Shown here in pieces: positions 26,439 to 35,500 of a DNA stretch of 64,000 nt; position 1 is the first letter of the stretch; each line of letters starts with the position of its first letter. Below the pieces are notes generated by a model. That model was not told where the DNA came from, searched no databases, and was given only the letters and a program-made list of their open reading frames with translations. The stretch comes from Allobosea vaviloviae. GTDB lineage: Bacteria > Pseudomonadota > Alphaproteobacteria > Rhizobiales > Beijerinckiaceae. Position numbers and translations under genes: made by a program. The stretch is from positions 106,444-170,443 of the forward strand of contig NZ_LGSZ01000078.1 in assembly GCF_001298265.1 (NCBI RefSeq). Direction: 5' to 3'.

Positions 26439-28097
26439 ATGAGCGAACGCTTCAAGCAGTTCCAGGCCGTGTTTCCGGAAGAGGCCTGCCTCAACGCGCT
26501 GATGCGGGCGCGCCATGGCGGCAGCGGCATGACCTGCCCGGCCTGCAGCCGGCCCTCGACCTTCGAGCCCCGCCCCAAGCTGCGCGCCTTCTCCTGCGGC
26601 CACTGCAACTACATGATCCAGCCTGGCGCCGGCACGCCGCTCGACAACCGCCGCACGCCCCTGCAGCTCTGGTTCTTCGCGCTCAAGCTGATCTCGGAGC
26701 AGGGCGCCAAGGCGGCCACCGGCCTGATCGAGCGCGAGGCCAGGGTGCCGGGCATCACGGCGCGCCGGCTGGTCGATGATCTCGTGGCTCTCGAGAGCCA
26801 GGGCCTTGGCTGGTTCGAGACACTGCGCCGGCTCGTCGCGGGCGAGAAGGCCGTGCCTGCCGTGCCGGTCGTGGCCAAGGCACCGGAACGGGCGAAACCG
26901 GAAGCGGAACCCGCCAAGGGAAGGGCGACCGAAGCAAAGCCGCCGCCCTCCAGCTTCGGGCAGGCGCCTCCCGGCGCGCGGCAGGGCTCCGGGCGGTTGA
27001 TGCTGATCGGGCTTGCCGCTGGCACCGTTTGCGTGGTCGCGGCCGTGCTCGGCATCGCGATGGCCAAGCTGAAGCAGGAGGAGACCCCGCCGGACCCGGA
27101 GATGGTCGCGATCCTGGCCGCGCCCGCGCTCCAGAACGCGGCGCGCCCGTCGCTGATCCTGTCCTCGGTCGAAAGCGATCTGGAGGCGGCGCGGCAGGCG
27201 ACGGAGTTCGCTCTGAACAACGATCCGACGTTGGCGGCGATCAAGGAACAGGCGGGAGCCGTTCAGGATGTCCCTGTCGTGCCGCTGGCGCTGCCGCCGT
27301 CGAACATCCTGCTGGTGCCGCCGAAGCTGTCGCCGGGGCAAGCCCTGCCGGGGCCGAGGTCGCAGGTTCCGAAGGCGCCGATCACCAGCAGCGGCGATCC
27401 CGAACAATTGCTGACCTTCGGGCCGATCAAGATCCGCCGCCACCTCGTCGACACGATCGTGCGGGCCGGAAAGGTCGTCGGCGCCGATCCGACGCTGTTG
27501 ATGGCAGTCGCCGACAAGGAGTCCTCGTTCTCGACCTCGGTCCAGGCCAAGACCTCGTCGGCGACCGGGCTGTACCAGTTCATCGAGCAGACCTGGCTCG
27601 GCGTCGTCAGCGAGTTCGGCGTCAAGCACGGGCTGGCGGCGGAAACGAAGCTGATCGGGCGCAATGGCCGACAGTTCTTCATCTCGGATGCGGCCGAGCG
27701 GCAACGCATCCTCGACCTCAGGCGCGAGCCTTATCTCTCGGCCCTGCTCGCCGGCGAAATGCTGAAGCGCGACACGCTGCGGCTGGAGAAGGCGATGGGG
27801 CGCCATTTGACCGGCGGCGAGATCTACCTGATCCACTTCCTTGGGCCCGATGCGGCCCAGACCTTCATCGAGACGATGGAGGAGAAGCCCGACATCAAGG
27901 CGGCCGATCTGCTGCCGCGCCCGGCGCAAGCCAACCGGCCGATCTTCTATGCCGAGGCCGGGGGCGAGACCAAGACGCTCTCGGTTTCCGAGGTTCACAA
28001 GAAGTTCAACGACATGATCAAGATCCGCCTCGACCGCTACAGCACGGTACGGCCGGGCGCGGCACAGGCCAGCGCCCGGCCGCCCGTCAAGAAGTGA
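26439..28097 (+). CDS. Membrane transglycosylase-like protein fused to an IS1595-type zinc ribbon
   Basis: A 552-residue fusion. Residues 1-115 look like the N-terminus of IS1595-family transposases: FKQFQAVFPEEACLNALM, four zinc ligands at Cys33, Cys36, Cys53 and Cys56, then AGTPLDNRRTPLQLWFFALK and a helix-turn-helix-like segment. A Pro/Ala linker and one transmembrane helix (LMLIGLAAGTVCVVAAVLGI, about 187-210) follow, then a periplasmic SLT-like domain with VADKESSFSTSVQ (Glu361 the probable acid) and TSSATGLYQFIEQTW. The SLT part is paralogous to the gene at the window start. The zinc ribbon would be cytoplasmic and the muramidase-like domain periplasmic. It lies 1 kb from the convergent ppkA. 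Function as a wall-remodelling or signalling protein is inference. Confidence 0.8.
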   Translation: MSERFKQFQAVFPEEACLNALMRARHGGSGMTCPACSRPSTFEPRPKLRAFSCGHCNYMIQPGAGTPLDNRRTPLQLWFFALKLISEQGAKAATGLIEREARVPGITARRLVDDLVALESQGLGWFETLRRLVAGEKAVPAVPVVAKAPERAKPEAEPAKGRATEAKPPPSSFGQAPPGARQGSGRLMLIGLAAGTVCVVAAVLGIAMAKLKQEETPPDPEMVAILAAPALQNAARPSLILSSVESDLEAARQATEFALNNDPTLAAIKEQAGAVQDVPVVPLALPPSNILLVPPKLSPGQALPGPRSQVPKAPITSSGDPEQLLTFGPIKIRRHLVDTIVRAGKVVGADPTLLMAVADKESSFSTSVQAKTSSATGLYQFIEQTWLGVVSEFGVKHGLAAETKLIGRNGRQFFISDAAERQRILDLRREPYLSALLAGEMLKRDTLRLEKAMGRHLTGGEIYLIHFLGPDAAQTFIETMEEKPDIKAADLLPRPAQANRPIFYAEAGGETKTLSVSEVHKKFNDMIKIRLDRYSTVRPGAAQASARPPVKK

Positions 28098-28180
28098 TCG
28101 GGGCGGACGGGCATTTTTTGCAGCAAAGGATGCCTTCGGCGATGGCCGCGGGCCCAGGATCAACAGGGGAGAGACAGGCG

Positions 28181-28459
28181 ATGGCAGCCAACCGTTTCGA
28201 GCAGGTCGACGAGGCCCAGGCCGATGCGATCACATTGACGCTGATCCAGCGGGACGGCGAAACGCTCGGCCGTATCGCTTGCCCGGCGGAGTTGGCCGGC
28301 GGCCATCTGGTCAACGACTTCGTCAGCGACGAGATGGAGCCGAAAGAGGCCTTCCGCTCGGCGGTCCGGCTCGCCAACGAAATCCAGGCACCGATCGTCG
28401 TCGAAGATGGGGCAGGCCTGTGGCAGGACGAATGGGGTGTCCTCTACCGCGAAGACTGA
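28181..28459 (+). CDS. Small hypothetical protein
   Basis: A 92-residue acidic, soluble protein beginning MAANRFEQVDEAQADAIT, with GGGGAGA about ten bases before the ATG. No signal peptide, membrane segment or recognised domain; the tail (GAGLWQDEWGVLYRED) has conserved-looking aromatic residues. It follows the transglycosylase gene by 83 bp and precedes another orphan gene by 119 bp, in the gap before the T6SS kinase gene. A small acidic protein here could be a chaperone or immunity protein, but nothing in the sequence proves this. Confidence 0.6.
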   Translation: MAANRFEQVDEAQADAITLTLIQRDGETLGRIACPAELAGGHLVNDFVSDEMEPKEAFRSAVRLANEIQAPIVVEDGAGLWQDEWGVLYRED

Positions 28460-28578
28460 AGCGCCCGAGCCCTCGCGACGGACTGTTCCACCGGGAACAG
28501 CCGCCAACTGCTCGCATCTCTACACCTGGGGACAACGGCGGGGACGATTGTCCGCTTCCCCCGGGTGTGGAGAACATC

Positions 28579-29028
28579 ATGGTCAAAGTCATCAAGGGCA
28601 GAGACTCGGTTCATCTCGGCGTCAGCTTGGGCGTCGGCCCTGGCAGGGCCAACAACATCGATGACGTGACGCTGGTGCAATACATGCTCAACCTCTGGCT
28701 CCAGCACCCCGAGACCGCGTTGGTGAAGTCGAATGCGGGCGATCGCGGCAAGCCGCTGGCGACCGATGGGATCATCGGCCCCAAGACAAAAGCGCAGATT
28801 TTGCTATTTCAGGAAGATCAGAAATACAGTGGTTTCAGCTTCATCTGCGACGGTCGCATGGACAGATACGACTCCGACTTTGCGAGCAAGCGAATCTACT
28901 ACAGCATGTATTTGCTGCATATCTCCTTGATGGCCCTCCATGGCGTTCCCGTGCATGAAATGCGGTATTTTCCGGGATTTCCAAAACGCATTCTGGCGAT
29001 GGCCAGGCGGGCGAGCCAGGCGGCCTGA
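28579..29028 (+). CDS. Hypothetical protein with a peptidoglycan-binding-like motif
   Basis: A 149-residue protein, with GGAG seven bases before the ATG. Residues about 55-80 read ATDGIIGPKTKAQILLFQED, closely following the DGxxGPKT...FQ core of PG_binding_1 domains; the rest (RIYYSMYLLHISLMALHGVP) is unfamiliar. No signal peptide is seen, so a peptidoglycan-binding role would need export by another route, such as the adjacent T6SS. The 3' half is richer in A+T than its neighbours, hinting at later acquisition. It converges with ppkA across a hairpin. The function is unknown. Confidence 0.6.
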   Translation: MVKVIKGRDSVHLGVSLGVGPGRANNIDDVTLVQYMLNLWLQHPETALVKSNAGDRGKPLATDGIIGPKTKAQILLFQEDQKYSGFSFICDGRMDRYDSDFASKRIYYSMYLLHISLMALHGVPVHEMRYFPGFPKRILAMARRASQAA

Positions 29029-29063
29029 AGTCCGGCCCGCCCGTCTGCGGATGCGGACTTCAG
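29025..29063. terminator. Hairpin spanning both convergent stop codons
   Basis: A perfect 10-bp inverted repeat, CTGAAGTCCG (29025-29034) and its complement (29054-29063), has a 19-base loop. The arms contain the TGA stops of the plus-strand gene and of ppkA. There is no T tract, so its role as a terminator or mRNA 3' end is tentative. Confidence 0.45.
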
Positions 29064-31015
29064 TCGATCCGGAAATACCTCACGCCGATGCCGAGCTTGC
29101 CGCCCAGCCGTGCGACATCCTGCTTCAGGCTGGCGAAGAAGTCGCTCGAGGGCGTCGGGTTGGGGCCTGACAGCGCCGGCAGTGGCGCCTGGCTGACAAA
29201 GGTCAGGACCGTCTGCGGGCGCGTGCCGCCACCCGCCGATTCGAGCTTGAGGTTGAAGCTCGACCGGCGCCCGTCGCGTCTGAGATAGCTCGCCAGATTA
29301 TAGACCAGGCCGTCGTCGCCGATCAGCACGACCGCGACATTGCGGCCGCCGTCGTTCTCCACCGTGCCGCTCAGGATATCCCCGCTCTTCATGTTGAAGG
29401 CGTTGATCTGCAGCCGCGGCGTGCGGTCGACGTTGTCGCCGAGCTGGCGCAGGAAATCCGCCATCGGGCATTGCGCGGCGGTGACCGGGCGCAGATGGAT
29501 CTGGGCCTCGAAGCCGTGCGCGCTCTTGAAGGCGGTGTCGAAGGCGACGAAAGGCTCGGTCGCGTTGCCGAAGCCTTCGAGCACGGCGCGTCTTTCGGTC
29601 AATTCCGTTGGCCAGAGGAAGAAGCAGGGGCCGCCGTCATAATTGGTGATGTAGCGCTGGATGCGCTCGGCCGGCGAAGCCGGGGGCTGTTCCGTCGGCT
29701 GCGGCGGCGTGAGCGGCGGAGCGACGGGTGGTGCCACAGGAGGCGTGACGGGAGGTGCCACAGGAGGCGCCGCCGGCGGAATGACCGGCGGCGTGACGGA
29801 GGGCACCACCGGAGGCGTGATGGGAGGCGCCACGGGAGGAGTCGCCGGCGGTGCGACAGGCGGGGTCGCCGGAGGCGTGACGGGCGGTGTTGCCGGAGGC
29901 GTCAGCTGCGGCACGGCTGGCGGGGCTGCGGGTGGCGTGACGGGTGGCGCGACCGGCGGGGGCGTGGGTGAGTCGTCGACGAGCGAAGGCGGCTCCTCGA
30001 TCGGGGCGATGCGGCCGCCTTGCGGGTTCAGGACGGTCCAGAGATAAAATCCTCCGCCTGCGAGGACCAGCGCGGCGGCGATGCCCGCCACGAGCCGGAC
30101 GGGCGAGCCGCTCTTCGTCTGGCCGGCTGCGGCGGCCGCTTTCGGCTTGCGGTTGAAGGCGGTCTTGGGCTCCCAGCCCGCGACCTCGGACATGTCTGAG
30201 AGGCGATCGGCGGGGTCGGCCGCGAGCATCCTGGTCAGCAGAGGCTTGATGCGGGCATCGACGGCCGAGAGATCCGGCACGCGGCGGCGCTTGTCGAGGA
30301 TCTGGACCTGGGTGCCGCCCATGTCGAGCGGCTTGCCGGCGAGCGCCTCGGCAAGCACCAGCCCGAAGGAGTACATGTCGGAGCGGCCGGTGACGTCGCC
30401 GCCATAGAGGCCGAGCTGCTCGGGCGAGACATAATTGTATTGGCCGGCGAAGCCCGAGCCGATGACGGTTCCCTCGCCGAGGATGCTGGAGCGGGCGATG
30501 CCGAAATCGATGATCTTGGCACGAGCCAGATTTCCGCCCGGCAGGATGATGTTGTCAGGCGAGACGTCGCGGTGGACGATCCCTAGCAGATGGGCGGCAT
30601 GGAGACCGGGCGCGATGCGCTTGCGCAGGATATCGACCTCGTCGAGGCTGAGCGGGCCCTGCTTGATGCGTTCCGACAGCGGCTGGCCGTCGACGAACTC
30701 CATCGCGAGATAGGGCGACTGCGTCACCGGGTCGATGGTGAAGACGTAATAGCGGACGATCGCCTCGTTATAGAGGTTGTGGAGCGCCGCCGCCTCGCGC
30801 CGGAACAGGGCCAGCGCGGCCTCGTCACGCGCCATCTCCGGGCGGATCATCTTGATCGCGACGGCGTCGCCGGTCTGGATGGCGCGGCCCTTGTAGACCT
30901 CGCCCATGCCGCCGACCGCGATCAGGCGCTCGACCTCATAGATACCGTTCAGCGTCGTCCCGGCGGAGACGGCGCCCGCGCGCAGGGCGAAGACGGTGCG
31001 ATCGGCATCGCTCAT
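29060..31015 (-). CDS. ppkA: T6SS serine/threonine kinase PpkA
   Basis: A 651-residue membrane kinase that switches on type VI secretion by phosphorylating an FHA protein or TssL. The cytoplasmic kinase domain (about 25-285) has the Gly loop VGGMGEVYKG, catalytic Lys55, the catalytic loop HRDVSPDN (Asp about 150), DFGIA (Asp about 170) and YVSPEQLG. One transmembrane helix (VRLVAGIAAALVLAGGGFYL) is followed by about 130 residues of PPVTPP/PPVAPP repeats and a C-terminal periplasmic domain of about 190 residues resembling DUF4384-type sensors. ATG 31015 overlaps the phosphatase stop by four bases; it ends the tssM-tagF-pppA-ppkA operon. Confidence 0.92.
   Translation of the reverse strand: MSDADRTVFALRAGAVSAGTTLNGIYEVERLIAVGGMGEVYKGRAIQTGDAVAIKMIRPEMARDEAALALFRREAAALHNLYNEAIVRYYVFTIDPVTQSPYLAMEFVDGQPLSERIKQGPLSLDEVDILRKRIAPGLHAAHLLGIVHRDVSPDNIILPGGNLARAKIIDFGIARSSILGEGTVIGSGFAGQYNYVSPEQLGLYGGDVTGRSDMYSFGLVLAEALAGKPLDMGGTQVQILDKRRRVPDLSAVDARIKPLLTRMLAADPADRLSDMSEVAGWEPKTAFNRKPKAAAAAGQTKSGSPVRLVAGIAAALVLAGGGFYLWTVLNPQGGRIAPIEEPPSLVDDSPTPPPVAPPVTPPAAPPAVPQLTPPATPPVTPPATPPVAPPATPPVAPPITPPVVPSVTPPVIPPAAPPVAPPVTPPVAPPVAPPLTPPQPTEQPPASPAERIQRYITNYDGGPCFFLWPTELTERRAVLEGFGNATEPFVAFDTAFKSAHGFEAQIHLRPVTAAQCPMADFLRQLGDNVDRTPRLQINAFNMKSGDILSGTVENDGGRNVAVVLIGDDGLVYNLASYLRRDGRRSSFNLKLESAGGGTRPQTVLTFVSQAPLPALSGPNPTPSSDFFASLKQDVARLGGKLGIGVRYFRID
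29700..29960 (-). repeat. Proline-rich tandem repeats inside ppkA
   Basis: Imperfect GGAGGCGTGACGGGCGGT-like units, multiples of 3 nt, encode PPVTPPVAPP-type repeats between the membrane helix and the periplasmic domain. Being in frame, they can expand or contract without breaking the gene. They probably form an extended stalk through the periplasm. Confidence 0.75.
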
Positions 31016-31809
31016 GGCGCGTCGCTCCCCTGCATGCGCATATTGGGCATCCACTGCGTACTCCGGCTGTCGTCCTCATGATAGCGGACGATGATGACCG
31101 TGACATTGTCTCGCGCGCCGCGCTGGAGCGTCAGCGCCAGCAGGGCGTCGCAGGCCTCTTGGGCGCCGGCCTCGCCGACAGCAAGCAGGATCTCGTCGTC
31201 CTGGACATGCTCGGTCAAGCCGTCCGAGCACAGCACGAAGACATCGTCGCCGGCGATCTCGCCGGAGTCGAGATCGAGCTCGGGGGTGTCGTGCACGCCG
31301 ATGGCGCGGGTGATGACATGGCGGCGCGGCGAGCGCTTCGCTTCGTCGGGCGTCAGCACGCCGCGCTCAACCATGTCCTGCACCTCGGTGTGGTCGCGCG
31401 ACATCTGCGTGATCTGGCCTGAGCGGACGAGATAGATTCGGCTGTCGCCTGACCAGACGCAGGCGAAATGCCTGTCATGGACGAGGAGCACGGCCAGCGT
31501 CGAGCCCATCGGCGCGCCGCCATTGTCGCTGATGCGCTGGCGCAGCTCGGCATTGGCCTGGAGCACACCGTCTTCGAGCCGCGCCAGCAGATCGGGAGCC
31601 GACTGGGCCGCGCCGATGCGCTCGATGGCGGCGGCGACGGTCGCGCTCGCCAGAGCGCCATTCTCATGGCCGCCCATGCCGTCGGCCACGGCCCAGACGC
31701 CGAATTCCGGCCGGACGACCAGATTGTCCTCATTGGCGCTGCGGACGCGGCCGACATGGCTGATCGCACCGGTCTCGAAGGGGGCGGTCGCCCGGCTGAG
31801 GTCGTTCAT
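31012..31809 (-). CDS. pppA: T6SS PP2C-family phosphatase PppA
   Basis: A 265-residue cytoplasmic Ser/Thr phosphatase that reverses PpkA phosphorylation. PP2C motifs with metal-binding Asp residues occur in order: VRSANEDNLVV, AVADGMGGHENG, LCSDGLTEHVQDDE and GARDNVTVIIV. The start overlaps the tagF stop by four bases and the end overlaps ppkA by four, so production of kinase and phosphatase is coupled. Confidence 0.92.
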   Translation of the reverse strand: MNDLSRATAPFETGAISHVGRVRSANEDNLVVRPEFGVWAVADGMGGHENGALASATVAAAIERIGAAQSAPDLLARLEDGVLQANAELRQRISDNGGAPMGSTLAVLLVHDRHFACVWSGDSRIYLVRSGQITQMSRDHTEVQDMVERGVLTPDEAKRSPRRHVITRAIGVHDTPELDLDSGEIAGDDVFVLCSDGLTEHVQDDEILLAVGEAGAQEACDALLALTLQRGARDNVTVIIVRYHEDDSRSTQWMPNMRMQGSDAP

Positions 31810-32513
31810 GGTCCGGCTCGCCCCTGTTGGAGGAACGCATCGAAACGGCCGGTCAGCAGGCCGCTGAACAGATAGGGGTCAGGCAGGTCGTGGCCGACCA
31901 AAGCGAGCGGCTCGAAACTATCCCCGCCGACCGTCCAGAAGCAGGTCGCATGCGCGTAGGCGCGGGCATGGTCCTCGACGCGCAGCGCCGCCAGCCGCTC
32001 GGGAAAGCCCGAAGCCGAGCGGGCGGTAACGATGGTGCAGTCCGACAGGCGCACCATATCGGCCGGCGGCGCCGCGAGCAGCGCGTCATTGGGCACGCGC
32101 AATTGCGACAGACGCAACGTGACCGCCTCGAAACTCGCCTCCGCATCGAGCGCCTGCAACAGGAAATCCTCGATCTCGGCGAACCAGGCGTCCTGTGGGT
32201 CGAGCTCGGGATGGGGGATGGCGCCGCCTGGTTCCGCCACCGCGAAGGCCGTCAGCGGGAAATAGCGGCCGACGCCGTCGACCGAGGGCATGAAGGCGCC
32301 CGCGACCGTCTGGCCGCAGAAGGCCTGGCCGATCCAGAAGCGCCAGATCGGCGCATTGAGGAAAGCCTGTTGCCAGGCCGCACCCATCTCCAGCCGGCTC
32401 GCGGTCAGCCCGCCCTGGAGCCAGGCCTCGTAGACCTTGAGAAAGGCAGCGGGAGCGTTCACCGCGATGAAGTCGCGCTTGCCCGGAAGCTTCCCGAACA
32501 ATCCGCACGCCAT
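31806..32513 (-). CDS. tagF: T6SS-associated protein TagF
   Basis: A 235-residue protein of the TagF (DUF2094) family. The N-terminus MACGLFGKLPGKRDFIAVNA is diagnostic, followed by WRFWIGQAFCGQTVAGAFMPSVD and RYFPLTAFA. TagF proteins hold T6SS assembly off post-translationally, often by binding the FHA protein, and work beside the PpkA/PppA switch. Here it sits four bases after tssM and overlaps pppA, so regulation and membrane-complex assembly share one transcript. Confidence 0.9.
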   Translation of the reverse strand: MACGLFGKLPGKRDFIAVNAPAAFLKVYEAWLQGGLTASRLEMGAAWQQAFLNAPIWRFWIGQAFCGQTVAGAFMPSVDGVGRYFPLTAFAVAEPGGAIPHPELDPQDAWFAEIEDFLLQALDAEASFEAVTLRLSQLRVPNDALLAAPPADMVRLSDCTIVTARSASGFPERLAALRVEDHARAYAHATCFWTVGGDSFEPLALVGHDLPDPYLFSGLLTGRFDAFLQQGRAGP

Positions 32514-32517
32514 CGCC

Positions 32518-35500
32518 TCAGATCCCGGCCGGGCAGCGGATGTCCCGCAGGGCGGGCAGGACCAGCGGATTCTTCAGCGAGCCGACGCCGAACTGGTAGC
32601 CGACCTGGCGGCCGCCGCCCGACAGCGTCAGGCCGACATTGTCGCCCTGCTTCAGCATCGCGCCGGCATCGAGCATGCGGAAGAAGGACCAGACGCCGTT
32701 GGCCTCGAACAGCTTGGCCTCTCCCGAGGGGGCGCTCGGTCCGCTGGAGAAGAAGCCGCCGCCGAAGGCGCCGCCACCGCTCGCGCCGCCGAGCGTCAGC
32801 GTCACGGCCGTGCGGCCGATGCCGGCACCCGGCCACATCACCGGCACCGGCGTGTTGACGCCCTGCTGGCTCGCCACGGTGAAGCCGTTGATCTCGAGCT
32901 TGGCGCTGGCCGCATCGGCCGAGAGCGCGGTCGGCACCACGATCATCTGGAAGGAGGGCAGGTTGCCGCCGGTCGGGAAGAAGGCCTCCTTGATCTCGCT
33001 GGCGCGCTGGAATTCGCGCAGCGTCGTCGGCGACAGCGAACGGGCGACGCGGCTCTCGACGCGCCAGTTCCACTGCGCCTTGGATGAGTCGACATAGGGC
33101 TCGAGCCGCTCCTTGTAGAACTTGTCCAAGATGCCGCCGGGCGCGAACAGGCGGGCGAAATCCGCCAGCGGCACCTCGCGCGCGCTCGCCTTCACGAAGG
33201 GGTAGCGGTTGGCCAGGATCTCGGTGCAGACGCGGCTGACCTGGTCGCCCAGCGCCTGCCGCAGCAGCGCGACGGTGGCGCCGGTGGCGTCGCCCTCGAA
33301 ATCGTTGACGGCGGAGATCACCATGCCGTCGAAGGGCGCCGGATAGCGCGAGGAGTTGGCGCGCAGCGAGGCGATCAGCGGCACCAGCGCCGCATTGGCC
33401 GCCGCCGACTGGGCCGGATTGGTCGCGGCGATGGCGAGGTTCTGGTTGATCTCGGCCAGGATCTGCAGGAGCTGGTCGACCGGCCTGCGTCCGAGATCGC
33501 CCTCGACCAGCACGTGGTATGGTTTGAACTGGCTCTCGATATTCGCGCCGAGCGCCTCGTTGCCACCGCCGCCGAGCACGCGCTCGACGCCGGGCGCGCT
33601 CAAGGGAAGGTTGGTGCCGAGCCGGCTCAGTGCCTCGCTGGCGCGCTTTTCCAGCACGTCGGTCGCCGCTGCGGCTGCCTGCTTCCGGGCCGAAGGGCGC
33701 TCCTTGGTGAGCTGCGTCTCGTCGCGAACCGATTCCAGGATCTGCTTGAACGGCGAGGTCGGCGCCGCCATGGCGCTGAGCGCGACATATTGCGGCTTGT
33801 CGGCATTGAGCGGGCGCAGCTTGAGGCGGCGCAAGCTGCGCTGCCAGGCGGCGACATAGTCGCGGCTGTAGAGCTTGAGCAGGTCCTGGAACAGCGTGGC
33901 GTATTGCGCGATGATCGCCTGCTGGTCGGTGTTCTCGCCCAGCACCCAGCGCTCCTTCTCGATGCGCTCGCCGATGTCGCCGAGGCGATCGACGAAGGCG
34001 TTCTGGAAGCCGTCATAGGTGTAGAAATAGGGCACGCGGATCGCGTCGAGATCCTCGCCGCCGACGCCCTCGAAGGCGAGCCTGACATCGGAGCCGCCGC
34101 GCCGCGCCGCGACCCAGTCCTTCTGGCTCTGCGAGCGGGCCTGGGTGCGCAGCAATTCATAGGCGCGCTCGGCGATGCTGAGGCGGCGCAGCGTGCGCTG
34201 GCTGTTCTCGATCAGGGACTGGTTGAGCCGGACGATCGGCTCGCTCGCGCCGTCGTCGAGATCGAGCATGGCGACGAGGTGTTCCTCCAGCGCCTCGCGG
34301 CCCTTGGCGTTGGCGGCGCCGGGGAAGAGGTTCTCGGCCCAGTCGAGCCGCATCCAGGAGATGACCAGGTCGCGGTCGATCTTCGCCTGGCCGCCGACCA
34401 TCATGTAGACCTTGAGGCCCTCATAGACGAAGCCCGGATTGTTGGCGTTGGCCTCGAGTTGCTCCTCGAGCCGGAAGATGATGCGCGAGCGCAGCATCCG
34501 CTCCAGCGCCTGCTGATAGGTGATCTCGCCGGCGTTCTGGAGCCGGTCGCGTTGGCTCAGCCCGAAGGTGGCGGGGATCGGGGTCGGATCGGAGCGCGTG
34601 GCGTAGCCGGCCGGCAGGTTGCGCAGCTTGTGCAGCAGCGGCAGCACGCGGCTGAAATTGCGCTCGGAGATCGTTGTCTCCTGCAGCACGGGGGCGGCGC
34701 TGCTGCGATAGTCGGAGAGGCCGTAATTGGTCGCGGTGATGAGGTCGCTGTTGCGCGAGAAGCTCGTCCACCACAGGCCGAGCGCCGCCAGCGAGACGAT
34801 GGCGACGGTGGCGAAGCCGGCGGCCCGCCATAGCGTGGTGCGGCGTGTCGCGCCGAGATCGGTCGAGACCCAACCGGCCTCGCCGATGATGACCTTCTGG
34901 ATCAGGTCGGTGAGGAAGTAGCTCTTGCCGCGCCCGGAATAGGCGCCCGCGCTGGCATGCTCGCTGCCGAAATTGCGCGAGAGCGCGCCGATCAGCTGGT
35001 CGATCGGCGTGCCTTCCTGCGTGCCGGAGGTGAAGTAGAAGCCGCGCAGCGTGGCGTTGGCGTGGTAGCGCGTCGGCTCGAAGACGCGGTCGAGAAAATC
35101 GACGACCGAGCGCTTCAGCGTCGCCATCTGGCTCGGGAAGCCGAAGATCTGGGCACGGGCGGTCGGGTTGGCCTCGTCCTGGAGCCGGTCGGGCAGGCGC
35201 TCGTTCAGGCGCTCGATCAGCGCGTCGTATTCGGGCGCGACGTCGCCAATCATGTTGCGGGTCTTGTCGGTGGTCTGGAAGGAGTGGCCCCAGACCATGC
35301 GGCGCTGCGGCTCCGAAAGCGCGCCGAAGAACTCGTTGAAGCCGGCGATCAGGTCCGATTTGGTGAAGACCGCATAGACCGGGAAATCGACCTTCAGCCG
35401 CTCGTTCAGCTCGAGCAGGCGGTTGCGGATCGCGTCGGCATGGGCGGCGATCTCCTCCGGCGAGGAGGTCAACAGGTCCTCGACGCTGATCGCGACCATG

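Noticed and set aside
29700..29960. CRISPR-like short repeats
   Set aside because: They are coding, in multiples of three, and give PPV-type peptide repeats inside ppkA; there are no unique spacers.
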